Shown piece after piece: positions 62,019 through 64,000 of a stretch of 64,000 nucleotides of DNA. Source of the stretch: Iodidimonas sp. SYSU 1G8 (GTDB taxonomy: Bacteria > Pseudomonadota > Alphaproteobacteria > SMXS01); the NCBI RefSeq assembly GCF_039655775.1, contig NZ_JBBYXJ010000001.1:310001-374000 (forward strand). Reading direction: 5' to 3'. A program made the position numbers and the translations under genes. How positions within the stretch are numbered: the stretch's first letter is position 1; each line of letters starts with the position of its first letter. The notes beneath the pieces are model-generated. The model saw only the letters and a list, made by a program, of their open reading frames with translations, searched no databases and was not told the DNA's origin.

Positions 62019-63140
62019 GTGGTTGCGATCCTTTCAGAATCCCTTCCGGGCAGTGCGCCCGGTATCATCGAAATCGACCTTGCGGCACTCGCCGACAATT
62101 ACCGCGCCATGCGTGCCCGGGCGCACGGCGCGGAAGTCGCTGCCGCCGTCAAGGCGGATGCGTATGGCCTCGGCGCCGACCGGGTGGGGCCGGCGCTGTG
62201 GGGCGCGGGCTGCCGGAGTTACTTCGTGGCGTCGCTGGGCGAGGGCGCGGCCCTGCGCCAGATTTTGCCCGATGCGGCGATCCTGGTACTCAATGGACTG
62301 ATGCCGGGTAACGAGGCGGCCTATGAGGAGTTCGGCCTGCGTCCGGTCCTGAACGATATCGATCAGGTTCGCCGGTGGGAGGCGTTCTGCCGGAAGCGGG
62401 ACGCCAGGTTTCCCGCGGCTCTTCATGTGGATACGGGCTTCAATCGTCTCGGCCTGCCGGTTGCCGAGGCCGAGGCTGTCGCCGGCGGCGGACCGCTGGG
62501 GTTCGATGTGGCCTGCGTCATGAGCCATCTGGCCTGCGCGCGCCAGCCCGAGCATCCCAAGAACAGCGAGCAACTGGCGCAGTTCCGGCGCGTCACGCGG
62601 CTGTTTCCCAGATTCCGCGCCAGCCTCGCCAATTCAGCCGGCGTGCTGCTCGGCGCCTCCTACTGTTTCGATCTGGCCCGTGTCGGGATCGCGCTCTATG
62701 GCGGCAATCCGCTGGCCGATGCCGCCGGCGCGCTCAAGCCGGTTGTCCGGTTGAGCGCCCGCGTGCTGCAGGAGCGGACCGTCGCCGCCGGTGAAACCGT
62801 CGGCTACGACGCGAGCTTCGTGGCCGACCGCCAGACCCGGCTCGCGGTGATCGGCGCGGGCTATGCCGATGGCTGGCCGACATCCGCCAGCGGCCGAGGG
62901 GCATGCATGCTGGGCGATGCGAGGGTGCCGTTCGTCGGGCGCGTATCCATGGACCTCATCGCCCTCGACGTCACCGATGCTCCCGCGGGAAGCGCGACGG
63001 CCGGCTCGCTCGTCGACCTGGTCGGTCCGCGCTGGTCGCTCGACGACGCGGCCGAGGCCGCGGGACTGATTTCCTACGAATTGCTCACGGGGTTGAGCCG
63101 GCGCTTCGAGCGCCGCTACGTGATGGCCGACGCCGGCTGA
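62019..63140 (+). CDS. alr: Alanine racemase
   Basis: A 373-residue PLP enzyme that makes D-alanine for peptidoglycan. The PLP Lys is in AAVKADAYGLGAD (near residue 35), and the Tyr of the other face is in LAVIGAGYADGWPTS. HVDTGFNRLGL, VMSHLACA and RVGIALYGGNP are conserved. The N-terminal start is uncertain: I chose GTG 62019, which leaves 13 residues before IIEIDLAALADNYRA; ATG 61863 would add 52 residues with no resemblance to the family. Confidence 0.93.
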   Translation: MVAILSESLPGSAPGIIEIDLAALADNYRAMRARAHGAEVAAAVKADAYGLGADRVGPALWGAGCRSYFVASLGEGAALRQILPDAAILVLNGLMPGNEAAYEEFGLRPVLNDIDQVRRWEAFCRKRDARFPAALHVDTGFNRLGLPVAEAEAVAGGGPLGFDVACVMSHLACARQPEHPKNSEQLAQFRRVTRLFPRFRASLANSAGVLLGASYCFDLARVGIALYGGNPLADAAGALKPVVRLSARVLQERTVAAGETVGYDASFVADRQTRLAVIGAGYADGWPTSASGRGACMLGDARVPFVGRVSMDLIALDVTDAPAGSATAGSLVDLVGPRWSLDDAAEAAGLISYELLTGLSRRFERRYVMADAG

Positions 63141-63141
63141 G

Positions 63142-64000
63142 CTAGAAGCTGTACAGCAGCGTGGCCTTGGTTTCCGTCGAGGTCCTGTCCGCGTCCAACG
63201 GCACGTCCGTATCATGCTTCACGTTGAAGGACAGCTTGCCTGAGATCGTCGGGGTGATCTTGGTCTTGAGCGACACGGTGTTCTCGAGCGTGGTGCGCAG
63301 GTCGGAAACGAACGCCGTGCCGGTGTTGTTGATCGCGAACGTGTCCGAAACCGTCCAGTTGAAGATCGTGTTCAGGCGGCCGCCGACCTCGTCCTGATCG
63401 AGCATGGTTTCGGTCAGCGTGCTCTGGCGCAGCGCGGCGCTGCCTTCCAGATCCAGCGAGACGCGTTCGCCCTGCAGGACGCGATAACCGACGCCGAGGG
63501 ATTCCAGATACCGGTCGTTGAACGAGCTGAAACGGTCGCGCTCATATTGCAGCAGACCGAAGCTGTAGAGCCGTTCGCTGAACTTGTAGTCCAGCTGATA
63601 CGACGCCGTGGCCCGTTCCTTGGTGGTCACGCCATCGGTCTTGATCAGGCCAAAGGTGCCACCGACCTTGTGCCGCCAGTCCTCGCGGTCATTCTGCATG
63701 TTGATCGCGGTGGCGACCGATTTCGATGACACGTTGCCCGTGTTCAGTGCCGCGCCCAGTTCCACGCCGCCGTTCCAGCCATCAAGAGGCAGAAATCCCT
63801 TGGGCTTCGGCGGGGCGGCTTTCACGGCCGCCTTGCTGGCGGGCGCGACGGACTTCTCATCCGCCGAAACCTGCGGCTCCTGCGGCGGCGGATCGACGAT
63901 CACCACGGGTACGCCTGACGTGATGGTGACGCCCGTCAACGCGGCGAGCGCGCTCGAGCGTGCCGGCGCGAGCGCGGTGGCCTGGGACAGGATTTGCGCC
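63142..64000 (-). CDS. DUF481 family outer-membrane protein (N-terminus cut by window edge)
   Basis: The right edge cuts the N-terminus; 286 residues are visible. After a Pro/Lys-rich linker the DUF481 domain starts (WNGGVELGAALNTGNVSSKS) and continues as beta-strands: WRHKVGGTFGLIKTDG, YKFSERLYSFGLLQYERDRF, TLLYSF at the C-terminus with terminal Phe. The family is a salt-induced outer membrane beta-barrel of unknown role. A TTG at 63939 could be an internal start but the frame continues to the edge. Confidence 0.85.
   Translation of the reverse strand, partial: AQILSQATALAPARSSALAALTGVTITSGVPVVIVDPPPQEPQVSADEKSVAPASKAAVKAAPPKPKGFLPLDGWNGGVELGAALNTGNVSSKSVATAINMQNDREDWRHKVGGTFGLIKTDGVTTKERATASYQLDYKFSERLYSFGLLQYERDRFSSFNDRYLESLGVGYRVLQGERVSLDLEGSAALRQSTLTETMLDQDEVGGRLNTIFNWTVSDTFAINNTGTAFVSDLRTTLENTVSLKTKITPTISGKLSFNVKHDTDVPLDADRTSTETKATLLYSF

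Overview
The window is a GC-rich chromosomal segment of an alphaproteobacterium. Supporting signs are an NDUFS4-type complex I subunit gene, a DksA that has lost its zinc cysteines, a eukaryote-like NADP isocitrate dehydrogenase, a GAAC-N7-GTAC SOS-box-like element at recA, an Atm1-type ABC exporter, short Psd plus type II PssA, and above all a Caulobacter-like sphingolipid locus. I cannot resolve the order. I see no insertion sequence, prophage, CRISPR array or replication origin; the segment looks like dense core and lineage-specific chromosome with short intergenic gaps.

The centre of interest is about 4.37-17.39 kb, a locus that appears to hold the whole sphingolipid programme. On the minus strand, aasR-like acyl-ACP synthetase, cerR, acpR and spt make the long-chain base and ceramide backbone. 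On the plus strand, a DUF2141 protein, a lipid kinase and a Tam41-like nucleotidyltransferase would make the ceramide-phosphate type head group. Again on the minus strand, an LptF/LptG paralogue pair, a Wzx-like flippase, an FA2H-like hydroxylase and a GNAT-fold ceramide synthase candidate (bCerS) complete the set. The lptF and DUF2141 genes diverge from one 156-bp control region with a palindrome and an inverted repeat. The gene order matches what I remember of the Caulobacter crescentus locus from bcerS to the acyl-ACP synthetase. The least described parts are the dedicated LptFG pair, the hydroxylase and the Tam41-like enzyme.

Region by region. 0-4.3 kb: OpgC acyltransferase (cut by the edge), a Tat-exported aldo/keto reductase with a DUF6064 protein, an NTF2-like protein with a PPOX-fold flavoprotein, and an orphan membrane protein. 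17.5-19.8 kb: recX, DUF192 protein, tRNA-Pro, NDUFS4-like subunit, tRNA-Arg, ACT-domain protein. 19.9-23 kb: Fur-type iron locus (Fiu/PiuA-like receptor plus YbiX/PiuC-like hydroxylase). 23-28.1 kb: orphan MlaC, a CorC/HlyC-type CBS protein, and a 980-residue membrane-anchored coiled-coil protein. 28.3-33.8 kb: NnrU, an NHLRC2-like thioredoxin/NHL protein, a vWA/MoxR pair, VanZ. 33.9-40.6 kb: dksA, recA, alaS, icd and a LOG-family protein, with clear intrinsic terminators. 40.8-45.8 kb: Ig-like protein, glycosyltransferase, sulfotransferase, two SH3 paralogues. 46-50.5 kb: Atm1-like exporter, psd, pssA and a squalene-cyclase-like toroid protein. 50.5-55 kb: TauE, enoyl-CoA hydratase, SnoaL-like protein, small membrane protein, membrane ClpP-fold protease. 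55-60 kb: beta-glucan synthesis pair (GH17 membrane protein; NdvB-like GH17-GT2 fusion). 60-64 kb: VOC protein, LLM-class oxidoreductase, alanine racemase, and a DUF481 protein cut by the edge.

The theme is the cell envelope: sphingolipid, phosphatidylethanolamine, periplasmic glucan and peptidoglycan precursor genes, plus several lipid-transport proteins (LptFG, MlaC, flippase), fall within one 64-kb stretch. Function assignments rest on motifs read by eye; no database search was run.
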